A stretch of 18,029 nt of DNA from CAG-841 sp963656825. GTDB taxonomy: Bacteria > Bacillota > Clostridia > Oscillospirales > CAG-272. Below, piece by piece: positions 5,845 through 14,522 of this stretch; position 1 is the stretch's first letter; each line of letters starts with the position of its first letter. Where the stretch lies: the NCBI GenBank assembly GCA_963656825.1, contig CAVKJG010000039.1, forward strand, positions 1-18,029. Direction: 5' to 3'. The notes beneath the pieces were generated by a model that saw nothing but the letters and a program-made list of their open reading frames with translations, searched no databases and had not been told where the DNA came from. The position numbers were made by a program, and so were the translations under genes.

Positions 5845-8280
5845 ATGAATAAAAACAAACACAAAAAACACATTTTCCCGAAAATAATCCTTGCGATATT
5901 TTTGATTATAATATTTACTTTTGCTATTCTTTTCGTAAATCTTTGCAATTATTATCGCGGCATAGACGCTCACCTCGACACCGACGCCCTGTTCTATTCT
6001 CACGGGCTTACGACGAAAATATATGTGAAAAACGAAGTCGGAGCGGCAATCGAGCTTGAAAGTCAGCGCCTGTACGGACTCGAAAACCGAATTTTCGCCG
6101 ATATAGACACAATACCAAAGCACGTCAGAAACGCATTTATAGCGATAGAGGATCACCGATTTTATGAGCATAACGGAATCGACCTTCATCGCACGGGCGG
6201 TGCCGTGCTCAGCTTTGTTATGCCGTCGGCTCAGGGCTACGGAGGCTCGACAATAACTCAACAGCTTGTAAAAAATCTTACAGGAGATTCGGAGGTGACG
6301 GTAAAAAGAAAAATAACCGAAATAAAACGCGCAACCGAGCTTGAAAAGAAAAAATCAAAAGACGAAATTCTTGAAATGTATCTCAATACGGTATATCTTT
6401 CGCAGGGGTGCTACGGCATCGAAACGGCAGCCGAAAAATATTTCGGAAAAAAAGCCTCGGAGCTGACCGTGGCAGAGGGCGCGTCTCTCGCCGCAATAAT
6501 TCAGTACCCGACGCGCTACGATCCCATCGCAAGCCCCGAAAACAACGCCAGAAGAAAAAATATAATCCTTGCACGTATGAACGGGCTCGGACTTCTTTCC
6601 GAGGATGAATACAAAGCCGCTCTTGCTGAGAAGCCGGAGCTTAAAATAACTCCGCAAAAAAGCGGCGGCTCAAAAAATTCATGGTTTACCGACAGCCTTA
6701 TAGAAGAGCTTATAAATGATCTGTGCGAGCAGAAAAATATGAGCAGAAAAGCGGCGTCGGCTCTTATTTACGGCGGCGGACTTACCGTATACACCACAAT
6801 GAACGTCAAAATGCAGGAATATCTTGAAAATTATTATCTTAACGACGGCAACTTTCCCCAAAGCACAAGCGGAAAAGCCCAGTCATCAGCCGTTATAATG
6901 GATAAAAACGGCGCCGTGCTTGCCACAGTCGGCGGCAGAGGAGAAAAATCCTCAGACAGGATTTTCAATCTTGCAACGCAGATGCTGCGCTCTCCCGGTT
7001 CTGTAATAAAGCCCGTGTCGGTATATGCGCCGGCAATAGACAGAAAGCTTATCACATGGGCAACGGTTTTTGACGACGTCCCGACAAAAATAACAAAGCT
7101 TTCGGGCGGAAATTATTCTCTCTGGCCGAAAAACAATCCGCGGATATATTCAGGACTTACAACGGTAAACCAAGCTATAAAAGTATCTACGAATACCGTT
7201 GCCGTAAAGGTTCTTGAAAAGCTCGGGAAAGAAAACTCTTTCGGATTTTTGCGCGACACCGTCGGGATATCGACTCTCGTGGAAAAGGAAAGCAAAGCAG
7301 GCGGCTACCTTTCCGATATAGCCGAAGCGCCTCTTGCACTCGGTGCGCTCAGCCGCGGCGCTTCCCTGCTCGAAATGACCGCCGCCTATACAATGTTTCC
7401 CTCGTCGGGGATATGCTCGTCGCCTCACTTTTACACGGAGGTTTACGACAAGGACGGAAAGCTTCTTCTTTCAAATGACGGAGGCGGCAGAAAAGCCATA
7501 AGCGCAGAAAGCGCCGAGGTTATGACGGAAATGATGAAAAACGTCACCTCGTCCGGAGGCACAGCCTCGTGCATCACGCTCGGACGCAAAACCGCCGTCG
7601 CAGGAAAGACCGGCACCTCAAATGCAAATACAGATAGGTGGTTTATCGGCTACACGCCCGATCTTATCTGCGGAGTATGGTACGGCTTCAAGGACGCACG
7701 CGACGTCGGATATTTCAAAGCCAATCCTGCGGCGCAGATATTTGACGCCATAATGGGCGGCGTGCTTGACATCATTCCTTCGTCGGAAAGACATACGGAA
7801 TTCTCAAAAAGCGGAAATGTTGTAACGTGCCTCTACTGCAAAGACTCCGGGCTTGCCCCGTCAAAATCATGTATTCTTGATCCGCGCGGTCACAGAATAG
7901 AATCCGGATATTTTATAAAAGGCACAGAGCCTAAGGAAAAATGCGCCACGCACAAAGAGGTAAAAATCTGCTCGTCGGGCGGCGTTTCGCTCGGCGACTG
8001 CGATGAAAAAACGTCCGTAAAGGCGCTTATAAAGGTTCTGCGGAGCTTTCCGTGTCAGATAAAGATCACAGACGCCCAATACGTTTACAGAGATCTGCCT
8101 CCGCTGAGTGAGCCGTCATTTGAAGAAGGCAAGGCGTATTTTGAATCCGTCCTCGGAAAGGGCGAATATTGCGGCACGTCGGGCATTGCAGAGCCTTATA
8201 ACCGCGCCTGTCCGCATTACAGATATGAGGACGAGCCTTACGAAGAAAAAATATATCTTCCTCCGGAAGAAGACGAATAA
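5845..8280 (+). CDS. Class A penicillin-binding protein (PBP1a type)
   Basis: This is a bifunctional peptidoglycan glycosyltransferase/transpeptidase of 811 residues, anchored by one N-terminal transmembrane helix at 12-33. The GT51 domain spans about 75-245 with EDHRFYEHNGID (catalytic Glu102), GYGGSTITQQLVKNL (131-145), KKSKDEILEMYLN and YFGKKASELTVAEGA. The transpeptidase domain spans about 345-645 with SPGSVIKP (nucleophile Ser386, Lys389), STN (448-450) and KTGTS (588-592). The C-terminal 150 residues form a Cys-rich tail with ten cysteines, beginning CLYCKDSGLAPSKSC. A C..SG..A...C...R.E.GYF..GT.P...C pattern of this kind is known in clostridial PBP1a proteins. The start has a weak AAGGCGA site. 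A hairpin follows the stop directly. Confidence 0.94.
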   Translation: MNKNKHKKHIFPKIILAIFLIIIFTFAILFVNLCNYYRGIDAHLDTDALFYSHGLTTKIYVKNEVGAAIELESQRLYGLENRIFADIDTIPKHVRNAFIAIEDHRFYEHNGIDLHRTGGAVLSFVMPSAQGYGGSTITQQLVKNLTGDSEVTVKRKITEIKRATELEKKKSKDEILEMYLNTVYLSQGCYGIETAAEKYFGKKASELTVAEGASLAAIIQYPTRYDPIASPENNARRKNIILARMNGLGLLSEDEYKAALAEKPELKITPQKSGGSKNSWFTDSLIEELINDLCEQKNMSRKAASALIYGGGLTVYTTMNVKMQEYLENYYLNDGNFPQSTSGKAQSSAVIMDKNGAVLATVGGRGEKSSDRIFNLATQMLRSPGSVIKPVSVYAPAIDRKLITWATVFDDVPTKITKLSGGNYSLWPKNNPRIYSGLTTVNQAIKVSTNTVAVKVLEKLGKENSFGFLRDTVGISTLVEKESKAGGYLSDIAEAPLALGALSRGASLLEMTAAYTMFPSSGICSSPHFYTEVYDKDGKLLLSNDGGGRKAISAESAEVMTEMMKNVTSSGGTASCITLGRKTAVAGKTGTSNANTDRWFIGYTPDLICGVWYGFKDARDVGYFKANPAAQIFDAIMGGVLDIIPSSERHTEFSKSGNVVTCLYCKDSGLAPSKSCILDPRGHRIESGYFIKGTEPKEKCATHKEVKICSSGGVSLGDCDEKTSVKALIKVLRSFPCQIKITDAQYVYRDLPPLSEPSFEEGKAYFESVLGKGEYCGTSGIAEPYNRACPHYRYEDEPYEEKIYLPPEEDE

Positions 8281-8287
8281 TACTTGC

Positions 8288-8332
8288 AACCTCCGCAGTT
8301 TTGTGTTATCATTTACAAAAACGGCGGAGGTT
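8288..8332 (+). promoter_or_regulatory. Long hairpin: terminator-like, also sequesters the next gene's Shine-Dalgarno
   Basis: AACCTCCGC (8288-8296) pairs perfectly with GCGGAGGTT (8324-8332). GTTTTGT and ACAAAAAC extend the stem inward with a mismatch and a bulge. The 3' arm contains the GGAGG that serves the ATG at 8337, and TTTT follows the stem. The structure could end the PBP transcript, hide the ribosome site of the next gene, or both. Confidence 0.6.
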
Positions 8333-8336
8333 TTAT

Positions 8337-9002
8337 ATGTACGAAAAAGAGCTTGAAAAAATACTGAAAGCGTCGGGAGCCGATCTTGTGGGATTTTCCG
8401 CGCTCGGTGAAAACAGATCTGTCGATCATCCCGAATACGGATATGCCGTGACAATAGCAAGAAAGCTTTCGCGCGCTGTTATAAAAACGATAAACGGTGC
8501 TCCGACAATGGAATATTTTCAGCATTACCGCGCGACAAACGCAAGGCTTGACAGCATCGCGCTCGATGCGGTTTCGTTCATAGAAAATGCAGGATATCTT
8601 GCGCTTCCGGTGGCGGCATCGCAAAGCACGCCCGACAAAAAGGACGAATACAGAGGAATATTTCCGCACAAAACGGGCGCCGTTCTGTCCGGACTCGGAT
8701 TTATAGGCAAGAACGGACTTCTCATCACCGAATACGGCTCCGCCGTAAGACTTGCAACCGTGCTTACCGATATGCCTCTTTCCGCACAGAAGGAGATAAA
8801 GCCCTGTCTTTGCGGCGACTGTACGATATGCAAAGACGCCTGTCCGGCAGGCGCGATAACCGGCGAGCTTTATATAAACGGTGCGGAAAGAAGCACGATT
8901 TTCGACGCAAAGAAATGCTCCGAGCATATGAAAACATATAAAAATATCGGCAGGGGCGCTGTCTGCGGAATATGCATAAGCGTCTGCCCTTACAACAAAT
9001 GA
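8337..9002 (+). CDS. Short QueG-like double [4Fe-4S] protein
   Basis: The protein has 221 residues. The C-terminal half holds a bacterial-ferredoxin pattern, CLCGDCTICKDACPAGAITG (Cys159, 162, 165, 169). A second set follows with Cys194 and CGICISVCPYNK (Cys210, 213, 217), giving two [4Fe-4S] clusters. The layout and the GFIGKNGLLITEYGSAVRLATVLTD segment match the epoxyqueuosine reductase (QueG) superfamily. QueG itself is about 300-380 residues with a cobalamin pocket. This protein is much shorter, so a true tRNA-queuosine role is uncertain and a general electron-transfer or reductase role is possible. The start is ATG 8337 with GGAGG six bases upstream; a longer frame from 8301 would run through the hairpin and is rejected. 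Confidence 0.72.
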   Translation: MYEKELEKILKASGADLVGFSALGENRSVDHPEYGYAVTIARKLSRAVIKTINGAPTMEYFQHYRATNARLDSIALDAVSFIENAGYLALPVAASQSTPDKKDEYRGIFPHKTGAVLSGLGFIGKNGLLITEYGSAVRLATVLTDMPLSAQKEIKPCLCGDCTICKDACPAGAITGELYINGAERSTIFDAKKCSEHMKTYKNIGRGAVCGICISVCPYNK

Positions 9003-9034
9003 GCGTATTTGTGCTTAATAATCGTAAAAATCAC

Positions 9035-9063
9035 TTGACAATTGCGTTAAATTAAAATATAAT
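9035..9063 (+). promoter_or_regulatory. Consensus sigma-A promoter for the ileS leader
   Basis: TTGACA (9035-9040), 17 bp, TATAAT (9058-9063): both boxes match the consensus perfectly. Transcription would begin near 9070, just ahead of the T-box leader. Confidence 0.88.
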
Positions 9064-9070
9064 ATTAAGA

Positions 9071-9330
9071 GTTAAATAAACCTGTCAAAGACTGTGACGA
9101 AGACAGTAGCCACGCAGAATTTTATCCAAAGCGAGCCGACGACGGTGAAAGGTCGGCGATAAAAGCGGACGGCGAACATCACTTCCGAGTCGCGGCGCAG
9201 AAAGGCGAAAGCCGACTAAGCGCCGACGGTTTCTCACCGTAATATGAGAGGCATATTTTGCGTATGCTCTGCGGGTGGTAGCGGAAGCTTTTTGTTCTCC
9301 GTCCCGTTTATGCGCGGGCGGAGTTTTTTG
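9071..9330 (+). promoter_or_regulatory. T-box riboswitch, tRNA-Ile responsive, controlling ileS
   Basis: This leader of about 260 nt senses uncharged tRNA and switches between terminator and antiterminator. Stem I opens with GACGAAGACAGTA (9095-9107) and carries an apical part with GGTGAAAGGTCGG. The specifier sits in GAACATCAC with ATC (Ile) at 9178-9180. The T-box proper is GGGTGGTAGCGG (9273-9284). Its TGGT would pair with the 3' end of tRNA-Ile (ACCA with discriminator A). It differs from the usual GGTGGNACCGCG by AGCGG, but the antiterminator still forms: CGGG and GCGG flank the TGGTA bulge and pair with CCCG and CCGT at 9299-9306. Specifier and downstream ileS agree. Confidence 0.92.
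9297..9330 (+). terminator. T-box attenuator terminator
   Basis: CTCCG (9297-9301) pairs with CGGAG (9319-9323), and CCCG (9303-9306) with CGGG (9315-9318), with T9302 bulged; TTTTTT follows. The left arm is the same segment used by the antiterminator, so the two structures exclude each other. Confidence 0.85.
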
Positions 9331-9377
9331 TTTTCCGCAAAAAATAAAATCGTATCAAATTTTTCGGAGGTTATAAA

Positions 9378-12300
9378 ATGTTTGAAAGCGTTTCCACAAA
9401 TCTCGGCTTCGTAGACAGAGAAAAAAAGACGCTCGAGTTCTGGAAAGAAAATCACATCTTTGAGAAAAGCATGGAACAGCGCAAGGGATCAAAGGTTTAC
9501 ACCTTTTATGACGGTCCCCCCACAGCTAACGGCAAACCGCACATAGGTCACGTTCTCACACGCGTTATCAAGGATATGATACCGAGATACCGTACAATGA
9601 AGGGCTATTATGTTCCGCGCAAAGCCGGCTGGGACACACACGGTCTTCCCGTTGAAATAGAAGTTGAAAAGCTGCTCGGTCTTGACGGAAAGGATCAGAT
9701 AGAACAATACGGCATCGCGCCTTTTATAGATAAATGCAAGGAAAGCGTCTGGAAATACAAAGGAATGTGGGAGGACTTCTCCGGCACCGTCGGCTTCTGG
9801 GCTGATATGGAACATCCGTATGTAACCTATCACGACGACTACATCGAATCCGAATGGTGGGCGCTCCGTCAGATCTGGGACAAGGGTCTGCTTTACAAAG
9901 GCTTCAAAATAGTTCCTTACTGCCCGCGCTGCGGAACGCCGCTTTCAAGCGCGGAGGTCGCGCAGGGATACAAGGACGTAAAAGAGCGTTCCGCCATTGC
10001 GCGCTTCAAGGTTGTCGGTGAGGACGCATATATTCTCGCGTGGACGACAACCCCATGGACTCTTCCCTCAAACGTTGCGCTCTGCGTAAATCCCGAATAC
10101 ACCTATGCCAAGGTCAAAGCCGCGGACGGCTACACCTACTATATGGCAAAGGAGCTTCTGGACACGGTGCTCGGAAAGCTCGCCAAAGACGGTGCTCCCG
10201 CCTACGAAATTCTCGGAACATTCACGGGAAAAGAGCTTGAATATAAAGAATATGAGCCGCTTTTCGACTGCGCCGTCGATATCTGCAAAAAGCAGGGCAA
10301 GAAGGCATATTACGTTGTCTGCGACACGTATGTAACCCTTACTGACGGCACGGGCGTCGTTCATATCGCTCCCGCATTCGGCGAGGACGACTCAAAGGTC
10401 GGAAAGAAATATGATCTTCCCTTCGTTCAGCTTGTGGACAGCAAGGGCAATATGACAGCCGAAACGCCTTATGCCGGCGTCTTTGTAAAGAAAGCCGATC
10501 CCATGGTGCTTGACGATCTGCGTGCAAAAGGACTTCTCTTTGACGCGCCCAAATTTGAACACAGCTATCCTCATTGCTGGAGATGCGACACTCCCCTTAT
10601 CTACTATGCAAGAGAATCGTGGTATATCCGCGAAACAGCCGTAAAGGACGATCTTATCCGCAACAACAATACGATAAACTGGATACCCGAATCCATAGGC
10701 AAGGGACGCTTCGGCAACTGGCTTGAAAACATTCAGGACTGGGCAATCTCCCGCAATCGTTATTGGGGTACTCCTCTGCCGATATGGGAATGCGAATGCG
10801 GTCACCGCCACTGCATAGGCAGCCGCAAGGAGCTTTACGAAATGAGCGGCGACGAAAAAGCAAAAACCGTTGAATTCCATCGCCCTTATATAGACGAAAT
10901 AACAATAAAATGCCCCGAATGCGGCAAAGAAATGCACCGCGTTCCCGAGGTGCTTGACTGCTGGTTTGATTCCGGCGCAATGCCCTTCGCGCAGTATCAC
11001 TATCCCTTTGAAAACAAGGAGCTGTTTGAAAAACAGTTCCCCGCGCAGTTCATATCCGAAGCCGTTGACCAGACAAGAGGTTGGTTCCATTCGCTCCTTG
11101 CGGAAAGCACTCTCCTCTTCAACAAAGCTCCGTATCAGAACGTTATCGTTTTGGGACACGTTCAGGACGAACACGGACAGAAAATGTCAAAGTCAAAGGG
11201 CAATGCGGTCGATCCGTTTGACGCGCTCAAAAAGCACGGCGCGGACGCGATCCGCTGGTACTTCTATTCAAACAGTGCGCCGTGGCTTCCCAACAGATTC
11301 CACGATGACGCCGTTATAGAAGGTCAGCGAAAGTTTATGGGCACGCTGTGGAACACCTATGCGTTCTTTGTGCTTTATGCAAATATAGACAACTTCGACC
11401 CGACAAAATATACTCTTGATTATGACAGGCTCTCCGTTATGGACAAATGGCTGCTTTCAAAGCTTTCAACGCTTATAAAAACGGTCGATGCCGATCTTGA
11501 CACATACAAGATAACGGAAACCGCCCGCGCACTCGACAATTTTGTCGATGAGCTTTCAAACTGGTACGTCCGCAGAAGCCGCGAACGCTTCTGGACTCCG
11601 GGCATGGAGCAGGACAAGATAAACGCTTACATGACGCTCTACACGGCGCTTGTGACCGTTTCAAAGGTCGCAGCACCGATGATTCCTTTCATGACCGATG
11701 AGATATACAGAAACCTCGTCTGCAGCGTAGACAAAACAGCGCCGATAAGCGTTCACCTTTGCGACTTCCCTGTGGCAAACGAAAGCTATATCGACAGTGA
11801 GCTTGAAGAACGTATGGAGGATGTTCTCGATATCGTCGTTCTCGGCCGCGCGTGCAGAAATACCGCGCAGATCAAAAACCGTCAGCCGATAGCCAAGATG
11901 TATATCAAAGCCGATTATACGCTTCCCGAATATTTCACCGATATAATCGCCGACGAGCTGAATGTAAAAAGCGTTGAATTCGCAAGCGACGTAAGCGCTT
12001 TCACAACGTACTCCTTCAAGCCCCAGCTCCGCACGGTCGGACCGAAATACGGAAAATATCTCGGCAAAATACGCGAGCTTCTCTCCTCCGTTGACGGCAA
12101 TGCCGCAATGGCGGAGCTTAAAAAGAGCGGCGTTCTTTCTCTCGATCTCGGCGATGCAAAGGCTGAGCTTTCGGAAGAAGATCTGCTTATAGAATCCGCA
12201 CAGAAATCCGGCTTTGCTTCAAACTCAGATCACGGCGTTACGGTCGTTCTCGATACGAACCTCACGCCCGAGCTTATTGAAGAAGGCTATATGCGCGAGC

Positions 12301-12530
12301 TTGTTTCAAAAATCCAGACAATGCGTAAGGAAAGCGGCTTTGAAGTTATGGACAATATCCGCGTCTACCTTTCCGGCAGTAAAATAATAAAAGATATTGT
12401 CAAAAAGAATTTCGACGAAATAAAAGGCGAGGTTCTTGCAAAGGATGTCGTTTTTGATACGGAATTTGCCGCCTCAAAGGACTGGGATCTCAACGGTCAG
12501 CAGGTAAAGCTCGGGGTTGAAAAGCTCTGA
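9378..12530 (+). CDS. ileS: Isoleucyl-tRNA synthetase, long (eukaryote-like, type 2) form
   Basis: This class I aminoacyl-tRNA synthetase charges tRNA-Ile in the cytoplasm. The 1050 residues and the overall pattern (FYDGPPTANGKPHIGHVL; GWDTHGLPVE; KMWEDFSG-type segment; GFKIVPYCPRCGTPLSS) fit the longer IleRS2 form rather than the 930-residue E. coli type. HIGH is at residues 55-58 and KMSKS at 602-606. The CP1 editing domain lies between them, with TTPWTLPSNVAL. Cys clusters YCPRC, CWRC, CECGHRHC and CPEC suggest zinc sites. The C-terminal anticodon-binding region runs from about 680. GGAGG lies 7 bases before the ATG. IleRS2 enzymes are known to be poorly sensitive to mupirocin; that this one is resistant is inference. 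Confidence 0.97.
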   Translation: MFESVSTNLGFVDREKKTLEFWKENHIFEKSMEQRKGSKVYTFYDGPPTANGKPHIGHVLTRVIKDMIPRYRTMKGYYVPRKAGWDTHGLPVEIEVEKLLGLDGKDQIEQYGIAPFIDKCKESVWKYKGMWEDFSGTVGFWADMEHPYVTYHDDYIESEWWALRQIWDKGLLYKGFKIVPYCPRCGTPLSSAEVAQGYKDVKERSAIARFKVVGEDAYILAWTTTPWTLPSNVALCVNPEYTYAKVKAADGYTYYMAKELLDTVLGKLAKDGAPAYEILGTFTGKELEYKEYEPLFDCAVDICKKQGKKAYYVVCDTYVTLTDGTGVVHIAPAFGEDDSKVGKKYDLPFVQLVDSKGNMTAETPYAGVFVKKADPMVLDDLRAKGLLFDAPKFEHSYPHCWRCDTPLIYYARESWYIRETAVKDDLIRNNNTINWIPESIGKGRFGNWLENIQDWAISRNRYWGTPLPIWECECGHRHCIGSRKELYEMSGDEKAKTVEFHRPYIDEITIKCPECGKEMHRVPEVLDCWFDSGAMPFAQYHYPFENKELFEKQFPAQFISEAVDQTRGWFHSLLAESTLLFNKAPYQNVIVLGHVQDEHGQKMSKSKGNAVDPFDALKKHGADAIRWYFYSNSAPWLPNRFHDDAVIEGQRKFMGTLWNTYAFFVLYANIDNFDPTKYTLDYDRLSVMDKWLLSKLSTLIKTVDADLDTYKITETARALDNFVDELSNWYVRRSRERFWTPGMEQDKINAYMTLYTALVTVSKVAAPMIPFMTDEIYRNLVCSVDKTAPISVHLCDFPVANESYIDSELEERMEDVLDIVVLGRACRNTAQIKNRQPIAKMYIKADYTLPEYFTDIIADELNVKSVEFASDVSAFTTYSFKPQLRTVGPKYGKYLGKIRELLSSVDGNAAMAELKKSGVLSLDLGDAKAELSEEDLLIESAQKSGFASNSDHGVTVVLDTNLTPELIEEGYMRELVSKIQTMRKESGFEVMDNIRVYLSGSKIIKDIVKKNFDEIKGEVLAKDVVFDTEFAASKDWDLNGQQVKLGVEKL

Positions 12531-12608
12531 AAGCAAAAAACAAAAAGCACTTGCCTTCGCTTCTTTTTCATAATGATGAATAATGAGAAACAGAAGCAAT
12601 CGGGCGGG

Positions 12609-12646
12609 AAGGACGAACAGTTTCGGCTGTTCGTCCTTTTCGTTTT
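12609..12646 (+). terminator. Intrinsic terminator after ileS
   Basis: AAGGACGAACAG (12609-12620) pairs perfectly with CTGTTCGTCCTT (12627-12638) around a TTTCGG loop and is followed by TTCGTTTTG. It lies about 80 bp past the ileS stop. The rest of 12531-12704 shows no gene. The chromosome/element boundary probably falls here, but no att repeat could be identified. Confidence 0.75.
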
Positions 12647-12704
12647 GCAAAAAGCTTTGTGAATCCGAATAGTTTACTTGGAGCCGTTCGGCTTTCTGTT
12701 CTTG

Positions 12705-13736
12705 TTACGCCAGGATAGGTAAAATCGGTTTCTGATGTGCATCCGGAAATTCCGCTGTTCTTGCGGAAATGGCTTGGTTCCGGCAATGATCGGCTCTTTT
12801 TGGTTTACTGTCCGGCATGGAGCCGATGTGCGTGAAGTAAATGTCGATCCGTTGCTCGCCATCGTTTTTCTTTCGTGACGGGCGCTCGTGAATCACGATT
12901 TTGCTGATAAATGTCCGCAGGATCTCGGGGGTCAGCTCCCGTATATCCGTATACTTGCGTGCGAGCGACACAAACCTTTCAACATTGATTGCAGTGGACT
13001 TAAGCTGTTCGATTTCGACCTTGAGTTGTTCCAACCGTTCGACAGTCGTATTTTGTTCAGCGTTATAGCCATCAGACAGCATCCGAAACTGCTCATTTGT
13101 GACCTTGCCGAGTACATTGTCCTCATACAGTCGTTTGAACAGCAGGTTCAGCTCCTCGTTTCTCTTTATCAGCTTACCTTGTTCGGATAATTTTGCATTC
13201 AGCTCCTTACGATTTTCGGAGGAGCTTTTTTGACTGATGAAACGAACAAATTCTGCCGTGTGCTTCCGTGCTTCCGAGGTTACTCTACGGATTTCCTCTA
13301 GAATGATCTCGTCGAGCGCGATCTCCCGAATACTGTGCGGGGTGCATTGCTTCTCGCCCATGTGCTTACGGTAGCGGGAACAGATGAAGTTGAACGCATC
13401 TGGTTTCATCGTTCTTCCGCGGACAAAATACAGCTTGGATCCGCAGTCGGCACAATACAGAAGTCCGCTGTATTTGTTGACTTCACCCATCGAGTTGCGT
13501 CTGCGCTTTCCTTGACGCACCTGCCGGACAATGTCCCATGTCGTCTGATCGACAATGGCTTCATGTGTGTTTTCAAATCGGTATCGCTCACTCTCCGGTC
13601 GGTCAATGACGCGCTTGTCTTTATAGGATACGACCGTTGTGCGACAATTGACGGTATGCCCGAGGTAGCTTTCGTTATCAAGAACCCCCGCAACCGTGCG
13701 GTCGTTCCAGCCGTACATGTCTTCCGTATCGGTCAC
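12705..13736 (-). pseudogene. Large serine recombinase, C-terminal part only (catalytic domain missing)
   Basis: An intact 343-codon frame covers the DNA-binding portion of a TnpX-class recombinase. The Recombinase domain is at about 8-85 (YGWNDRTVAGVLDNESYLGH, ENTHEAIVDQTTWDIV). A zinc beta-ribbon has Cys95, Cys98, Cys119 and Cys131 (GLLYCADCGSKLYF). A coiled coil lies at about 165-250, and a DUF4368-like end at about 255-305 (YTDIRELTPEILRTFISKIVIHE). Intact relatives have about 190 more residues with the resolvase domain before YGW. Those are missing here, and the frame opens at a GTG inside the end of the Bro-N gene (GTGA overlap), with GGAGG ten bases before it. It could therefore still be translated as a DNA-binding fragment. 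The matching N-terminal piece is at 14523-14594. Confidence 0.88.
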
Positions 13737-14389
13737 GGCTCCGTAACCTCCGCAAGCATATTCAGGACAAGTTCGATATTCGTCATATTGTCGCGCAGAT
13801 TTTCTTTTTTTAACCCTTTGAGTTCTTTATACTCTTTAACGGATAATCCGCTCCAAGCTTTAGTCATTTCGTTCGTTAAAATCGCATAATCTTTTTCTTG
13901 TTCTATTCCACGCGCTTTCCACTCGTCGGTCAGTTCTTTATGCATTTCTATCGTCTGCAAGCGTTGATTGATCCAGCCTTCCGTGTAACCTTTGGCACGG
14001 TAAAAATCCGCACCTCGAAGTATTGCCTTTTCGGGATCGGCTATTTCGTCAAGCCGCTCGCTTCCCACTTGTGCCAGCCACATTTTGAACGGTTCCGCTT
14101 TCGGCGACGGAATCGACTGCACAAGGCGTAAAACTCCTTTTGTATTAAGGCAGTCAGTTTTATAGTATTTTCCATCCGCTGATTGCATTTTCAGTTGACT
14201 ACAACCCGTAGTCAACTCACTCCCCTCAGTTTTTAGTCTTGTCTTCAATACAGACCAATACTTTCTCGGATTTGGACTATCAGTCAGTATCGAAACTACA
14301 TCTACAACAGAAAAATACCATTCTTCTTCGTCGGCGCTCCAAGTCGTGCGGACTTGTTTATTCTCAAAAATCTTGATTTTGTTTTCCAT
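13733..14389 (-). CDS. Bro-N family (phage antirepressor-like) protein, C-terminus probably truncated
   Basis: The protein has 218 residues. The Bro-N DNA-binding domain occupies about 5-105 (IKIFENKQVRTTWSADEEEWYF, SVVDVVSILTDSPNPRKYW, LRLVQSIPSPKAEPFKMWL). A middle helical region follows with ERLDEIADPEKAILRGADFYRAKGYTEGW. Relatives continue past LVLNMLAEV with a tail of about 50 residues, but here the frame stops three codons later (TEP-stop), where recombinase sequence begins. Such genes occur on prophages, plasmids and integrative elements and are thought to regulate transcription. AGAAGGA lies 8 bases before the ATG, and the gene has its own consensus promoter. It sits inside the remains of the recombinase gene. 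Confidence 0.82.
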   Translation of the reverse strand: MENKIKIFENKQVRTTWSADEEEWYFSVVDVVSILTDSPNPRKYWSVLKTRLKTEGSELTTGCSQLKMQSADGKYYKTDCLNTKGVLRLVQSIPSPKAEPFKMWLAQVGSERLDEIADPEKAILRGADFYRAKGYTEGWINQRLQTIEMHKELTDEWKARGIEQEKDYAILTNEMTKAWSGLSVKEYKELKGLKKENLRDNMTNIELVLNMLAEVTEP

Positions 14390-14420
14390 ACGATTTTTCC
14401 TTCTATCTTATATTGTTTTC

Positions 14421-14449
14421 ATTATACCATTTTTCTTCCGTTTTTTCAA
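14421..14449 (-). promoter_or_regulatory. Consensus promoter for the Bro-N gene
   Basis: On the minus strand, TTGAAA (14444-14449) and TATAAT (14421-14426) are 17 bp apart; transcription would start near 14414, about 25 bases before the ATG. The flanking 14400-14520 stretch is very AT-rich, unlike the recombinase fragments on both sides. Confidence 0.78.
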
Positions 14450-14522
14450 TAACTTTTATTATTATAGCAACCAAATAAATCAAAAAAATTACGAACTTGC
14501 TGTTTGATTGTTTCCCCTATGT

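Noticed and set aside
10392..11174. 260-codon minus-strand ORF inside ileS
   Set aside because: It is antisense to conserved IleRS sequence, with no ribosome site and no recognisable domain; long antisense frames are common opposite this codon usage.
12531..12704. Search for an attachment-site repeat between ileS and the recombinase
   Set aside because: Apart from the terminator hairpin, no repeat matching the 16400-16700 side could be seen, and serine recombinase core sites are too short to call by eye.
13335..13889. 184-codon plus-strand ORF across the recombinase/Bro-N junction
   Set aside because: It is antisense to two recognised genes; its openness across the junction is by chance and it has no recognisable domain.
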